Assembly: GCA_016801845.1 (NCBI GenBank) | Contig: CM028907.1 | Location: 17,754,098-17,818,097, forward strand | DNA: 64,000 bases | Direction: 5' to 3' | Origin: Polydactylus sextarius | Taxonomy: Eukaryota; Chordata; Actinopteri; Polynemidae | Part shown: piece by piece, positions 45,403 through 58,562 of the stretch | Numbering within the stretch: the first letter of the stretch is position 1 | Layout of the letters: the number at the start of each line of letters is the position of its first letter | Made by a program: the position numbers and the translations under genes | The notes under the pieces: model-generated | Database searches by the model: none | Seen by the model: the letters and a program-made list of their open reading frames with translations, nothing else | What the model was told of the DNA's origin: nothing

Positions 45403-47410
45403 ATGGCCGACAAGATGAGCATGTCTCTGGATGATATCATCAAGCTGAACAAGAATGGAGGCAGCGGCCGCGGAAGCAGGTCTGCCGGGTCGAGTTCAGG
45501 TCGTGCCGGTGGATCGTCGAGGCCGGTGCGGGGACGACAGAGTAACTTCAACCGTGAGAGAAACAACAGGTCCACACCATACACCAGGGTATGAAAGAGA
45601 AGCAGTTGAAATGGAGTTTTTAAACCTAACGTAACGTAACGTGGCGAGGTGATGTAATGCGTCCGGTTATCAGCCCCGGTTTCGTGATAATGGACTTCAA
45701 AAAGCAGTGTAGTTAACTGAAAGATTTGTTTCTTCACATCTATACCGAGGTTTTCTTCGGCCCCCCGTCTTTTCCACCGTCACCGAGTTTCTTCTTCCGT
45801 GATCAGAACCGACCCGAGGCAGATTTAAACGAATGAAACCGACTGAGACGTGAATGGACACTCGTTTTTCAAGATGGCTGCTGCTGCGCGTGCTGCTGTT
45901 GTATCAGAAGTGGTGCCAGCGTTATCCATCTGTTTTCATTCCGTTTAAAAATGAGTTTCCTCATTTATGTGCTGTGGAAGAAACTGAAGGCGGTGTCAGA
46001 CTGGCTGGAGAGAAACGTGACTTTCTCATTCCTCTTGTTTTCTATTGACCGTTGTGATTGACTCATTCATCACCTCAATGGGAAAGAAGATTATTTTTTG
46101 CCATTGAAGAAAGACAACCACTCTGTGGAAATCATCCCTGTGGAAAGCCTGCTTGATGCCCCTGGCCTGATTCCCAAGCTGTTTATAGAGTAACTGCAGT
46201 ACTGGATATATTCAAAGTGTTTAAGGTCTTTATCTCCTGGACCTGGGATTGGTTCTTTGTATAGTCTTCTTAATCAAGGCTGTAGAAAAGCATTTCTCAC
46301 CTATTTGGATGTTTGTGGTCCAGTAATATTCTGAATGCCAATTGATTTCTTGCACATTTTCTGAAAATACTGTTTTCTTTTGTTCTTCACAGCCCAGAGA
46401 GCTTCCAGACAAGTGGCAGCATGACATGTTTGAGGAGCATGTGAGTGGACGAGGCGGACCAAGCAGGGCTCCAGTTGAAACGCGCGTCGAAAGCTCTGGC
46501 AAACTGCTGGTCTCCAATCTGGACTTCGGCGTCTCTGATGCAGATATCAAGGTAATTCGGTGAACGTTATTAATTCTCTCTGCTCGGTATCAGTCTGCTG
46601 TGAACATGACTTGATGTTCCTGCTTTTCTCTCCAGGAGCTGTTTGCAGAGTTTGGCGAGTTAAAGAAAGCTTCTGTGCACTATGACCGGTCTGGTCGCAG
46701 TAAAGGAACAGCAGATGTTCATTTTGAAAATAAAGCAGATGCACTAAAAGCCATGAAGCACTATGATGGTGTCCCACTTGATGGTGAGAATTTAAGTCCC
46801 ACACTGTACTTCTATTGTTGTACCTCGGATGCTCTCGTGTTTAAACATTCGCTCTTTTCTTATCTTTTAGGCCGGCCCATGAAAATCCAGCAGGTGACAT
46901 CAGATGTTGAGAGCAGACAAACTACACAAAGGTAAGTCAAGTAAAATATAGGCTGGGAATTGGGGATTGGATCAGGAATTATGAGGAAACCACAGACAAC
47001 CACCTCTGCTCCGAGCTTGTCTTAACAGTTCCAGCATCTAAATGAATTATTAGATTGATTTACTGCAAACAGAGCTTCATCTGAAAAAATTGCCTTTTTT
47101 TTCTTATTATTATTTTGCAGCTTCAGCAGCGGAGGCTTTGACCGGAGCAGGCTCGGTCAACCCAAGTTTGAAAGGAGAGAACGGAGGCAAGGCGGTGGCA
47201 GCAGTGGCGGTAGAGGTGGTGGAGGTTTCAGAGGTCAGAGCAGAAGAGGAGGTGGAAACAGACCCCAACTTACTGCTGAGGAGCTGGATGCTCAGTTGGA
47301 TGCTTACAATGCAAAGGTATGTACCCGGATAGAATCAATACTTGGACCGAACTGTGTTAATATGAAGATCATTTATGTCACGTTTTTAATTTCAGATGGA
47401 TACCAGTTAG
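45403..47410 (+). CDS. alyref: Aly/REF mRNA export factor (THOC4)
   Basis: Nuclear adaptor of the TREX complex that binds spliced mRNA, is loaded by the helicase UAP56/DDX39B and passes mRNA to NXF1. Exons: 45403-45588, 46393-46551, 46636-46783, 46871-46931, 47121-47316, 47396-47410. They sum to 765 nt: 254 aa (human about 257). The N-terminal UAP56-binding motif MADKMSMSLDDIIKLNKN is followed by a Gly/Arg/Ser-rich region. An RRM follows with RNP2 KLLVSNL (99-105) and an RNP1 region GRSKGTADVHF. Next come an RGG-rich segment (GGSSGGRGGGGFRG) and the C-terminal motif ELDAQLDAYNAKMDTS. The start was set by this motif and by CCGCCATGG context. The last coding exon is only 15 nt (MDTS, stop). Confidence 0.96.
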
Positions 47411-48157
47411 AAGCCCTTGAAGAGGACGCTTCTCCCACTTTTTTTTAAGTTTTGGACTCTTTTAATTGTTTAATTTGACATTTGGATCAGATATTATTAC
47501 ATTTGTGTTTTGAAGTCATTTTACTGTATTGAACATTGTATCTTTTTTTTTTTTTTTTTGTAGCAGCCATATTTTCTCTGACAGTTTTATGTTTGAGGAT
47601 TCCTCTCTCAGGGCACACGTGATCTTTTCCAAATGTTTGGACGGTTATCTTAAGCCTGCTTCATGAGTTTTAGTTTGTTTTTGTTTTTTGACATGTAATA
47701 CTGATCCAATGGTTTTACAGTTTGCTTAATGGACGGGTTAAATGATCATGTATACCAGTTCAGTCACTTGGTACTGTATACTTTACACGATGAACATATT
47801 TCAAAGCATTTTATACATAAATACAGTATGTTGAATTGTCTTTCTGGTTTGTGTTCATTTAGGATTTTTTGTTCCTGGGACTCTTAAGTGTATTTCACAA
47901 TGACATTGACCCGTTAAAAACAAAGACCAAGTGAGAGTTGTGCTGTTATTTGTATATTATCTGTTATTCTCGGGCCGTTTTTGCGGTCATATCTTAAGCT
48001 TATTTTTCTAAATCTCTAGATGGTCAATGAGAATTAATTAATGTGTCTGTGACAATGGTAAAAAGAAAATTTGCAACTTTGACTTGCTCCCATAATTTTA
48101 TTGCCACTAATCACCTAAAAACACTCTAGCTTTCTTTGCTTTTTTTTTTTTTCGATA

Positions 48158-48163
48158 AATAAA
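48158..48163 (+). terminator. alyref: candidate alyref poly(A) signal
   Basis: AATAAA about 750 bases after the stop. No canonical signal was seen closer; CATAAATAC-type variants near 47815 are possible nearer ends. Confidence 0.45.
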
Positions 48164-48600
48164 GGGGGTGGTGGATGTATGGTGACATCTTCGGAGTTTA
48201 AAAAAATTTGAGTATGGAAAAAGTTTGGAATTTTGAAATGGAAAAATGCTTAGGATCCCGGTATATTAAAACATAGTGTGGCACAAATAAGAAAGTTATG
48301 GCAACTTTTTAACAATTGGCTGCAGGTCGAACAAGTAAAATTATTGTATATGTTTATGTTCTTTTAGAAGTTATTGGTTCTCACTTTGTTAACAAATTGC
48401 CATTCAGACATTACATCCTTATTTCATAATGCAAGTAAAAACAAGTTATGGAACTAAAAAGGGGGCACATATGTTACCACACCGTGTGTGCCTTTCTCTG
48501 TATTCTAATATTGTTTATTAGATATTATTTATTAAATCATTGTGTTAATCACTATTTCTCCATAAACTGTCTGAAAATGATACATTATAAATGTAATTTT
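48164..48600. other. intergenic DNA between alyref and arhgdia
   Basis: AT-rich DNA with no exon or recognised repeat, ending sharply at the CpG-rich arhgdia promoter. Confidence 0.5.
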
Positions 48601-48602
48601 TG

Positions 48603-48792
48603 ATGGCGCACGAGACCGCGCGGCACGTCCATGTACGTCCAGCGTGCGCGGACCAGTTTCCGGGAAGCGTGTTGCGCGGGCAGCGCACGGGGCGGCGCCG
48701 TTCCCTTGTTCGCCATACTTGCACAGGAGCGCAGAGCAACGAACGCACTTACTGCAAAGACACCTGAAATCACTACTGCATTTAATATAAAG
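48603..48792 (+). promoter_or_regulatory. arhgdia: arhgdia CpG-rich promoter and 5' UTR exon
   Basis: A sharp CpG-dense block inside AT-rich flanks. It contains TTCCGGGAA (48658-48666), a perfect TTCnnnGAA palindrome of the STAT type that also holds an ETS-type core. A donor AAAG|GTAAGT at 48792/48793 ends a probable noncoding first exon, spliced to 52405. Transcription start is not directly visible. Confidence 0.55.
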
Positions 48793-51700
48793 GTAAGTCT
48801 CCTCGGGGTTCTTGGACTGGTGATAGAAACAGTTTTGGAGAAGACCTACCTAGCGCACGTCGCTGAAACCGTTTTAATTTCACTGCATGTCTCCGACAGC
48901 TGATGATAACTTGTCAGGCTAATATTAGCCGCCGGCTCCGGTTAGCTTGGATGAATTGTTCTCAGTGAACTAGCCAGCCACTTGTCTCCCTTCAGTCCCA
49001 CCCTGTTATGAGATGGTCGGCTCCAAGAAAAGTTCATGGCCATTGTTCAGGATAAACCAATTTAATTACCCTAAAAAACTACTGGCTGCAGCTCACGGTG
49101 CAGTGGCGCTCCTCTGACGTACTGTCAGCAGCAGTGTGTTAGCCGGTTTTTCAGAACAGATGCCAGCCTACAATGATAGCGTTAGCTAGCCCTTATGGTC
49201 ATGACTGTAAGGAGCTGTTTTATCGCTATGGAAGCTGCGGTTAGCCTCTTGACAGCAATTTTGGTTTGACACACTTATGTGGAAATTACATGATTTAGTC
49301 GTATTTCCAAGAGACCACGATCATGTCAGTACAGTTTAATTCCCTAAAGGAAATAACGGTTTATTAGACCTGTGGTTTGTCACATTTATGTGCCAGGAAA
49401 AAAAAAAGGTTACAAATGTAGCTCAATGGGGGAAAAATCCTTAGTAACATTTGTATATATTGTCCCCATATAAGTCTCTGAACAGTAGTTGCAGTTTGCT
49501 ATTGTTCAGTACTAAAGTAGATTTATTCAGGAGTCCAGAGGAGCCTCAGTCAGTCTTCAACATCCTGTGCGCTTCTTCCTTTAGTGTGAATTTGAACTTT
49601 CTAGATTCCTGTCTTGGTCAGTTTGCAGGCTAAAGACAGCTTCCTCCCTTCCAGCTGGGTGGGGTAGGCCTGTCATACTGGACTTCAGTGCAATCCCATA
49701 AAACGTCCTAATGTTGATATTTTGTGTGGCAGCACTTGATTAGGCCTCTTACTTTTTAATCCCTGTCCCTTTAAAACATTTTAAAACTGTAGAAACAAAG
49801 AATATGTTTTCAGTTAGACCACAGTGATCAAGCAGCGCGTCAGACAGAATAAAGGCCAACATCTTCCTGCTGTGGCTGTGTTAAGTTAGCCTTTCCACCC
49901 TGAGGGAGAAAGGAAGAGGAACTCCTTGATTTTTCATTACACTGACAGAAGGTTTAATGCCAGAAGTTACATAATGCGTTGACTGCGAGCCCCCATCCCT
50001 CCCCACTTCTCCACCTCCACCAGCACTTCTCCTGTCACTACAAACAGCCTTGATCTAAATTGTCGCCTTTCCAGAAATATCTAATTGAGTTATTCAAAAC
50101 AGTGACGTTCTTTTTGAAATAAAGGAAATTTTAGATTTAAATAAGGTTGGGAAAAGGGCTGAAAGGAGATGGTTGAATAATAACAGGAGTTTTATTATTA
50201 TTATTAAGTACAATAGGTCCCAGAGAATTTCCCTTATTCATACATAAATACATACATATATATATATATATATATAACTGTATATGTATTTATGTATCAG
50301 AAAAGCATTTAGTTTATCATTAACTGTAGGTTTGGTCACAGACGACTTGGGCAACCAGCTGAAGTAAAATTTGAACATAACTTGTTTTCCAGTGCAAAGA
50401 CCTTCAACTGTGAGGATGTATGTGCATTTCTGTGAGGTGGGATAGTAAAGCAGAGAAAGGGGAAATTTTGAGCATGTTTTGGCCCCTGCCCAGGCATGTT
50501 AATGGCCACAGACTAAAGCTACTCAGCTGGCACAGTTCACTCCTTTACTGCTTACAGAAATTCCTCTGACGGCTGCTAGTTTGGGCAGGTCAAAGAAGAG
50601 GCCTTGGAAAAGGTATGCTCATTGTCTGTCACTTCATACCAGACGTCGAAATTTGTATCTGGTCCCTGCAGGTCTCACACTGGCCTACATCTGTATTTAC
50701 ACATGTTGGCAGGGTTCTGGTTGTTGAGTATCGGTATTATTATTAGAGGAAAATACGTGTCAGCTATTTTTGTCTCTTCAATAGAAGATTGTAATGTAAA
50801 CCAGTGACTGAAATATTATTTTACATACACAGAACACATCTGCTCTGCTATCACGCCTTTAAATGTTCTCAGTCATGTTACCACAATTTACTAAGCACTG
50901 AGTCTGAAGGCAGAAACTATTTAAATCCCTCAGTGGTTGTTTGCGCAATGTAAACTAATGTCAATAGGCCTTAAAGTGTTACTGAGAGAAGTGAGAACAG
51001 TTTGGAGGAGTTGATGGTTGAACATTAGCTCACAGTTATGTAGTAAATGATATGTTCTCAATCAGTTAAACAAGTGCTTTGTTTGTCAGAAATCAGTAAA
51101 AATTACTTTACAACAGACAGAAGCAACAAATCATCACATCTGATAATATGTAACCATGAAGTTTATTAATTACTTTAATTGGTCATTTTTCAAAATTGAA
51201 AGCAGATTTGTTTTATATTGATCAACTAACAAATTAATTGATGATTTCAGGTGAATGTCCAGCATCTTCCAGGATATCAGGTGTCTGCAGGTCGTAGACA
51301 GCCCCCCAGTACCATTTCTTCTGCATCAGCAGAGTAGACATATATTTTGGCAGTGGCCAATCAGTCTCACTGCAAATGCCCAAAGAGAGTTTACATACTC
51401 TTTTCACCCCACTGGATTTTCCACATGACTACAAATTATTATTGTGCACAGAGCCACACTTGTGATTCCCCCTGGAGCAGCAGAGCTACTAAAATGTTTC
51501 CTGTAATTATTTACAGTGTTAAAAATGCTGCTCCTAAGTGATTTAAGATGAATAACCTATAGTAAGATGTTACAGGAGACTGTAGATCTAATGCAGAAGT
51601 CTACGTTGTATTGCTCGAGTGTTCAGTGCTTTGTGGTGAGATGGCCTAAAAGTGAATCGTAAGATTTTTTTGGCATAAACATCGCCTTCCTCCTTTTGTT

Positions 51701-52406
51701 AGCCTGCTCGTCATGTTTCTCTAGGGGAATTTTTTTCCAACTCTAACGTCCTCAGTGCGAAATGACTCCCGCTACAGAAAAACACAGAATTATTTTCTGT
51801 CCAAATGAAACTTCGACACATTATTTTAGCACTGTTTTTAACTTCCACGTCATTTTTTCCTCCTTGTGCCCAACATGGATTACTTTACTTCTCCACTTTT
51901 TTGTATTTAATGTGATGTGTAAAGTGTGTAATATGTAAAGCAATGTGACACAAGCAGAATAACAGTGAAACACCTCACTATGAAATAGATATTTGTTTGA
52001 ATCACCCTCAGGGATGAGCTTTGCATCATGTGATGTCTGACACCTCACTCATGATTCTGATGTTATTTCAGAGAAATGTGTTGATGATGTCACACAGCAG
52101 AGTTAGGTCAGCAGCAGCATAAAGAGCAATGCAGCAGCTACTGCTGTGTTATCACAACCAGCTCACAGAGCAGCTGCAGGTCCAGTTTCCTGGACATTTC
52201 CCATCAGCATTGCTCTCTGTTGTTATTGTTGTGATTTGCACTCCCCATAGGCAAGTGGACACAAGAAGGCTTCACTATGTGCTGTCCATGTGAAAATCTT
52301 TGTTTTCTTAATTATTTGTTGTTGTTTTTTTTTTTCTTTCTACTTGCTTTATTTTCCTTCACTCATACCTAACGTCCTTTTCTTCCTCTCTGATCTGTCT
52401 CCAGAC

Positions 52407-55400
52407 ATGGCTGAGGATGAGGTGACTCCAGAGCAGCTAGCAGCTATCGCCGCCGAAAATGAGGAGCCAGAACCGGTAAACTACAAGCCCCCAGCCCAAA
52501 AGTCAGTGAAAGAGATCCAAGAGCTGGATAAGGACGATGAGAGCCTACGCAAATATAAGGAAGCACTGCTTGGCCCTGGGATCGCCGAGGCTGGTAATGC
52601 AGCATGCGTTGTGAATGTGTGAATTAGAGAAAGAGGAAAACATTAGGAAGTAATATAAAGGAAATTAGTGGTTGCTGAATATAGAGGTGCATGCATTCGC
52701 AATTCATCTTTTCATAAAACGCATTCTCTGCTTTGCAAATGAGTTGAAAGGATGCTACCTGTTAACTTCATGGTGCAGCACAGATTAGGCTCTGAGGTGT
52801 CGGCTAAATTTAAAGTGATGTATAAGTTAATAAGTCAGAGCAGGCCTGGAGGATTGGAAGAAAATCGAATGGCTCTTGTATTTTCTATTGATTAAGATTC
52901 AGAATTGTGTTTGTGACGGACACGGTTTAAACTTTACTACGTCGGCGCCAACCATATTCACAAATATATCTTGTAGTTACATTTGAGCAGGATTAGATCA
53001 AAGCTCTATCACTGTTTTTGTCCTTAATACTGAATGATACTGATGGTAAATCCCATCTGAAAAAACTTGGCTAAATTAACAAGATAGTGACAGAACATCG
53101 GACAAAGGTAGACACCTAACATTGTTGCACAGTAAAAATAATCAAAATCAAAAAAAAAAAAACATCCATTCTTCTTCCTTGTCAAAACCCAGTGCCTTTA
53201 TTCCCCACAATGCAGTTTGCCTGCTGACAGTTCGGAGGTGTGGCTGCACCTAGATCTCCAAACTGTTAAAGTTAAACTGCACTCGTCAAAGTGCGACGGA
53301 AAAAATGATGAATCATCGTGCTCTAAAAATCAGTGCTGTAGCTGAAGTTTGAGAGGTAAACTAGTTCAAGGCTTGTCACTGAATTTGTATTTTGGTGTTC
53401 CCGTTTGTTTTTTGTCTGGAAAAAGACAGTTAAAAAAAAAAAAAGGGTACATCAGACTGCCACAGTGAGATGTGTTTTCAGTCTATGACCTGATATTTTC
53501 TTGTGTTAAACCCCCGATGATCAGTATTCTGTCTCTCAGTGAGGATAAAAGGTTGCTTCAATGAGACTGAGAATAAGCTGAAGTCTAATTAATGCAGAGT
53601 CTGTCCCAACTACAGCAGAGCCGCTCTGATTTCAGCTCCCCTGAGCCCTCATGCTTGGACGGCTGCTTGTTGCGGGATAAGCATAAATGTTGGAGCAGCG
53701 TTTGGAGCTTGGTTTAAATTGACTGCACGCGTCTAGTGTCTAACAAGTGTCGTCATGTCAAATACCTCGACATCAGCTGTACATGCAGACACATTTTTTG
53801 TGTGTCGTCCTGATGTCGTCTCTCTAATTAATAGTAGCTTACGTTAAAATGCCTTTTGAATTTGGAAAAAAACTAACTCTAAACCGCCCGTCTGATCCCG
53901 TCTTAGATCCCGCTGTCGCCAACGTCCAGGTGACCCGCATGTCTCTGATCTGTGAAACCGCTCCAAACCCACTGGTCCTGGACTTGCAAGGTGAGTCTCC
54001 AATCATAGAAAATAACTTCCTTGTTTACTTTGATATTTGCCTTTTACAGAAGAAACAAAACAAAATCTATCTTGTTTGTCAAACTGAAAGACATCAAAAA
54101 CTGGTTTTGATGGATCCAGAAACTCCTATCAGAAACTGAGACTTGAGGTCAAGTGGAAAACTGAACACTGACAGCAGCACATTTCAGCACAAGAACGTTT
54201 TCTTCCTTATCTTTGTTTGTTATTCTACGTGCTGTTTAAAAATGGCAGGAACTATATTCATCCCACTCAGTTGTAGTGTCCCCACTGACCTCAGCACTGA
54301 GTCTGCTTATGCTGATTTTCATTCAGCAACTGCAAATATACAAAGGTAAAAATCTGTCCTGATCGTGTTGTAGTAACACATTGATTCTATCCAGAGGTGT
54401 AGATTAGACACGTGAGAGAAGTTCTTCATTCCCGGTTCTCTGGGTATAAAATCTACCTCTGATGATCCCAGAGACAGTTAAGGCTGTTAAGACCTCCGTC
54501 TGTGGAGCCGCTCGTGCTTTGGCCTAGATTTGATTCCATCCAGAACATTCTGTGCTGTGTCTGCCTTCCCCTGCATCGCTCCTGATGCTGCCGCTGCTTC
54601 TGCTTTCTCAGCTAAATTTAACGACTGCCCACTCAGTAAACACAATGTAAACAATTAGGATTTTCAGCAACGGTTGGTTTTTGAAACGTCCCTGCCAGTA
54701 ATTTTATCTTCAAGTACCAAATATCCCAAGGTGACGCTGATATTCAACTATAAAATGTATTTATTCTGCAAAAAAAAACTGCATGATTATAATAGTCCTG
54801 TCGTGATGATTGAAGTGATGCTGGACAGACGTGCAGAGGTGGAAACATTGTAAACACTCTGTCGTCAAAGCAGTAATGATGATCTGCTGTTTCTTTTTCT
54901 GTCTCTGTACACTCTCTGTCTTATGTCCTGCTACAGCACAGTAGTTACAGTACAACACATACGGTACATACGGTAACTGATCCTCAAACATGCTGTGTAG
55001 CAGTAAAAATGTCACCAAGTTTCTAATGTTGATGTGAACGAGGAGTGGTTGTTTATAGTCTGAATGAAGACTGTACACATGTTGTAGTAGTTCAAAGGCT
55101 CCTGTTTGTCCAGTTGACAAAACTCTTTGGCTCAGAGAAGCAGTGTCTCAGGAGTTGAGTTTTCTTCCTGGCAGATGAAACTAAAAGTGGAACTAGGTTT
55201 CTGCAGTGGAAATGCAGATGAAGTTCCAGCATATTATTCTAGTCCTAAATTCTAGCGTTATATTTCTGAGCTCTGAGATTTTTTTTTTTTTTTTTATAAA
55301 GGCTCAGTTCAAATTAAAAACATCAAAACAGCTTCAGATGCCTTTGTGTTAATAGCTAGCAGCATATGTTTATATTACATATGTTTACCATGAAGTGTCG

Positions 55401-55676
55401 GCCTGTGATTATTTATTATTAATAATTAATTATTTTCATTATTGATGGAACATCAGTAATGAAAATAAAATGAAAAACATCAATATTGATGGAGTATATG
55501 ATTGTTTAAGCGTGGAAGTTAGTTTCACCCAAATCGTCCAAAAACAAGATATTCAGCTTACTTCAAAAACACTGCAGCTCCAGTACAATATATACAATCC
55601 TTTTTATCAACTCTTTATTGATAGAGATTGTTGAAGTTGATAGAGATGAGGGGAACAGACAGAACATATTTGTTAT

Positions 55677-55726
<50 letters not shown>

Positions 55727-58562
55727 CCCTCATATTGTTTGTGAAGTTGCAGTGAGAGCTCGCTGATGATGACTCATACAAACTTGAGTCAGAGAGATGG
55801 ATCAGTTCCAGTAAAGGCAGCGTTGCAGATGCATCTAATGAGAAACTCAGGCACCAGTTTAAGAGAAGTTAGGAAGGAAGAGGGAGACAACATATTTTTC
55901 TAGGAAACTGGGAACTAGAGAGCGGTGACTAAACACACTGGTCAACACCCAGGAGACGTTAGAGGCTTGTGGCTTCAATAAAATAAACAAAGGCTGATGA
56001 ATTATATTATTATCATTTCTATAGTAGCATGTATTTATTTATCTTATTGTAAACACCAAATTGTTTTAATGCTCCAGGGATTCTCAGATAATCACTGCGT
56101 GCCAGAGTTTGGGACGGCGTGGAGTCGCTGGATGAAGTGAGGGGGGCGGACATTTTAAAAACAACAGGAAGTGAATGATTGTAGTCTGACTGCTCATGTA
56201 ACCGGGTTATTGAGACCACGGTCAGAACAACTTGAGCCTGGAGTGAAACAACAACAACAACAACACAGCCTCCTTATTCATTAAAATGGAGCCTGTTCTT
56301 CAGCAGAGCAAATCAGACTGTTGTGATTTTAGAGTCTTTAAGACACAGATGTTGAATATTGGAGCATCACTACATTTTTCCTTGGTGACTGAGCGCAGTT
56401 ACACTCACACTGAAGGCGGAGCAGCATATTGATGTCCATCACACCAGTGATGTTGATAAATGATCATTAAAACATCACAGAGTTTGTGTAAAACTGAAGA
56501 AAGACGTGGCTTCTGTTGCTAATGACTGACAGGTCATTAGACTCCGTGTGTAGTGAGACATGTATAAGCTAATGCGGTTTAAAGCAGCTGAGATCTGAAG
56601 ACAAGTTACCTTTATGCTCAGATGTACCAGATTAATTGACAAGAAAATGCATCATTGTTGGATTTTGTCCAGCATCACTGTGACTGTAACAAACCAATTA
56701 TTAATGTTTGTGCTTTATTTTTCCTTCTATCTTTTGCTTCTATCAGGAGACCTTGGAAGCCTTTAAGAAGCAGGCCTTTGTTCTGAAGGAGGGAGTTGAA
56801 TACAAAATAAAGATCAGCTTTAAGGTGAGAGCTGCTGTTTCCATGGGATAAGAGGATCTGTCCTTGTTGTTTGCTCCTATTATGAAAATGTGAAAGAATT
56901 GTGGATCAGAATTGATCCGTTTTGTTTTGTCTCAGATATTTGATTCAGAAGTCAAGACACGACTTTATCACACACAATCTACCTGTTAGAAAACTGGTAC
57001 TCAAATGTTGGAAGCACAGTTGGTATTCCTTTCATAGTAACACAGTGTCCTGCCTTTAAATTACAGCGGAAAGACACTAAATGTGTTTGATATTTTGTTT
57101 GGACACTGAACATTCTAATATTCCTTACGCAGGTTTTAAGACCAGTAAAAGACACATGAGCCGTCATTACTACAGTGAGAAAATGGTAGTATCCAGTCTC
57201 TTGTCATGATGTTGACTTTATACATTTACTAGCTTACAGAGGGAATTTGTGTGGAGCAGAAGAAGAAGAATAAGAGTTCAGTACAGTTCAGTGAAAGAAA
57301 CAGTCTGAATACAAATCTCACCGATATTTTATACGTTTCTAAGACATTTTAATCAAGTTTTCATACAGTTATTTATTAATAAAAGTGTAGAAGTTGTGTC
57401 ATTTTGTCTATAATCTTCGTGTGTCCTCAGGTGAACAGGGAGATTGTTTCAGGCCTGAAGTACGTGCAGCAGACGTACAGGAAAGGAATGAAGAGTGAGT
57501 GAACCATCTTCATTTAAGCAAACACAAATCTGAAGCTCAGTGATGAGAAATCTGAGACATCACCTACATAGAGTAATACTGTTATATAACCAACCAGTCA
57601 CTTAGTTTATATCAACCGTCACGGTTTTGTCCTCAGTTGATGGACACATTGAACAGTTTACTGCACAACAACCAATATATTAACTTTCTATTATTTGGAT
57701 TAACGGTCTCTACAACTAGAATTGATACTTGCAAAAAAAAAAAAAACGGGGCAGGACGCTGTCCATATGTTTGGGTTTCATTTGAACCGGGCAAAACATG
57801 ATTGGTTGGAATACATTCAAGTCAGGACTTTCACAATAAAATAAATACTGTAAGTGAAATCAACATGCAGAGTTTTGTGTGTTGGGACTTTAGTCTTAAG
57901 TTGAAGTGACTTGCTTTTCCTGCTACGCAAAAGTATGTCAAACTGATGTCATAGTAATGCAGGATTATCAGTATGGTATCATGTTTGTATCAAATACAGG
58001 CAGATATACAAAGCTCGGATGTCGAGATCAGTCGCTGGACATCATATGTTATATCTATGACATCATAACAACTAATAATTATGAAGAGAAGCTCTTTGAA
58101 CACGGCATAGTGCTCAAACCACGTCCAATAATTAACAAGGATCGTATTACATTTGTGCTAATGAGTCATTTTTATGACTTTATGAGTCACTGTAGGTCAT
58201 TATAACATCTCCCCTTTTAAATTCCCAGTTGATGTTATTAGAAAATTAGTTATTAGACATTAATATTTTTTCAAAATATTGGTGCATCTAGTAAACGAGG
58301 CTAAAAACTGTCCCGTGACTGACACAAACACGGTGTAAATGTCCGTTTTCGTGTGTTAACAGTTGATAAGACAGACTACATGGTGGGCAGCTACGGGCCA
58401 CGTTCCAGTGAATACGACTTCCTGACCACGATGGAGGAGGCTCCGAAAGGCGTGCTGGCCCGCGGCAATTACGTCATCAAATCCAAGTTCACCGATGACG
58501 ACAAGCACGACCACCTGTCCTGGGAGTGGAACCTCAACATCAAGAAAGACTGGAAAGACTAA
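52407..58562 (+). CDS. arhgdia: Rho GDP-dissociation inhibitor 1, with an apparent +1 frameshift
   Basis: Cytosolic chaperone that extracts prenylated Rho, Rac and Cdc42 from membranes and holds them inactive. Coding exons: 52407-52593, 53907-53990, 56747-56824, 57431-57494, 58363-58562. The protein is clear: MAEDEVTPEQLAAIAAENEE, VNYKPPAQKSVKEIQELDKD, FVLKEGVEYKIKISFK, VNREIVSGLKYVQQTYRKG, then DKTDYMVGSYGP and the end SWEWNLNIKKDWKD. The exons sum to 613 nt, one above a multiple of three. The second coding exon ends in phase 1 but the third is open only in phase 0; its start reads GGA GAC CTT GGA AGC CTT TAA across the junction. Removing one G from CTTGGAAGCC would restore a 203-aa protein of usual length. 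The extra base may be an assembly error. Confidence 0.9.
55682..55719. repeat. (AT)n microsatellite
   Basis: About 19 AT units followed by a T-tract, in the long intron before the third arhgdia coding exon. A shorter (AT)n lies at 50257-50276. Confidence 0.95.

Noticed and set aside
53849..54139. 96-codon open frame over the second arhgdia exon as an alternative first exon
   Set aside because: Only 53907-53990 matches Rho GDI; the flanks are intron sequence.
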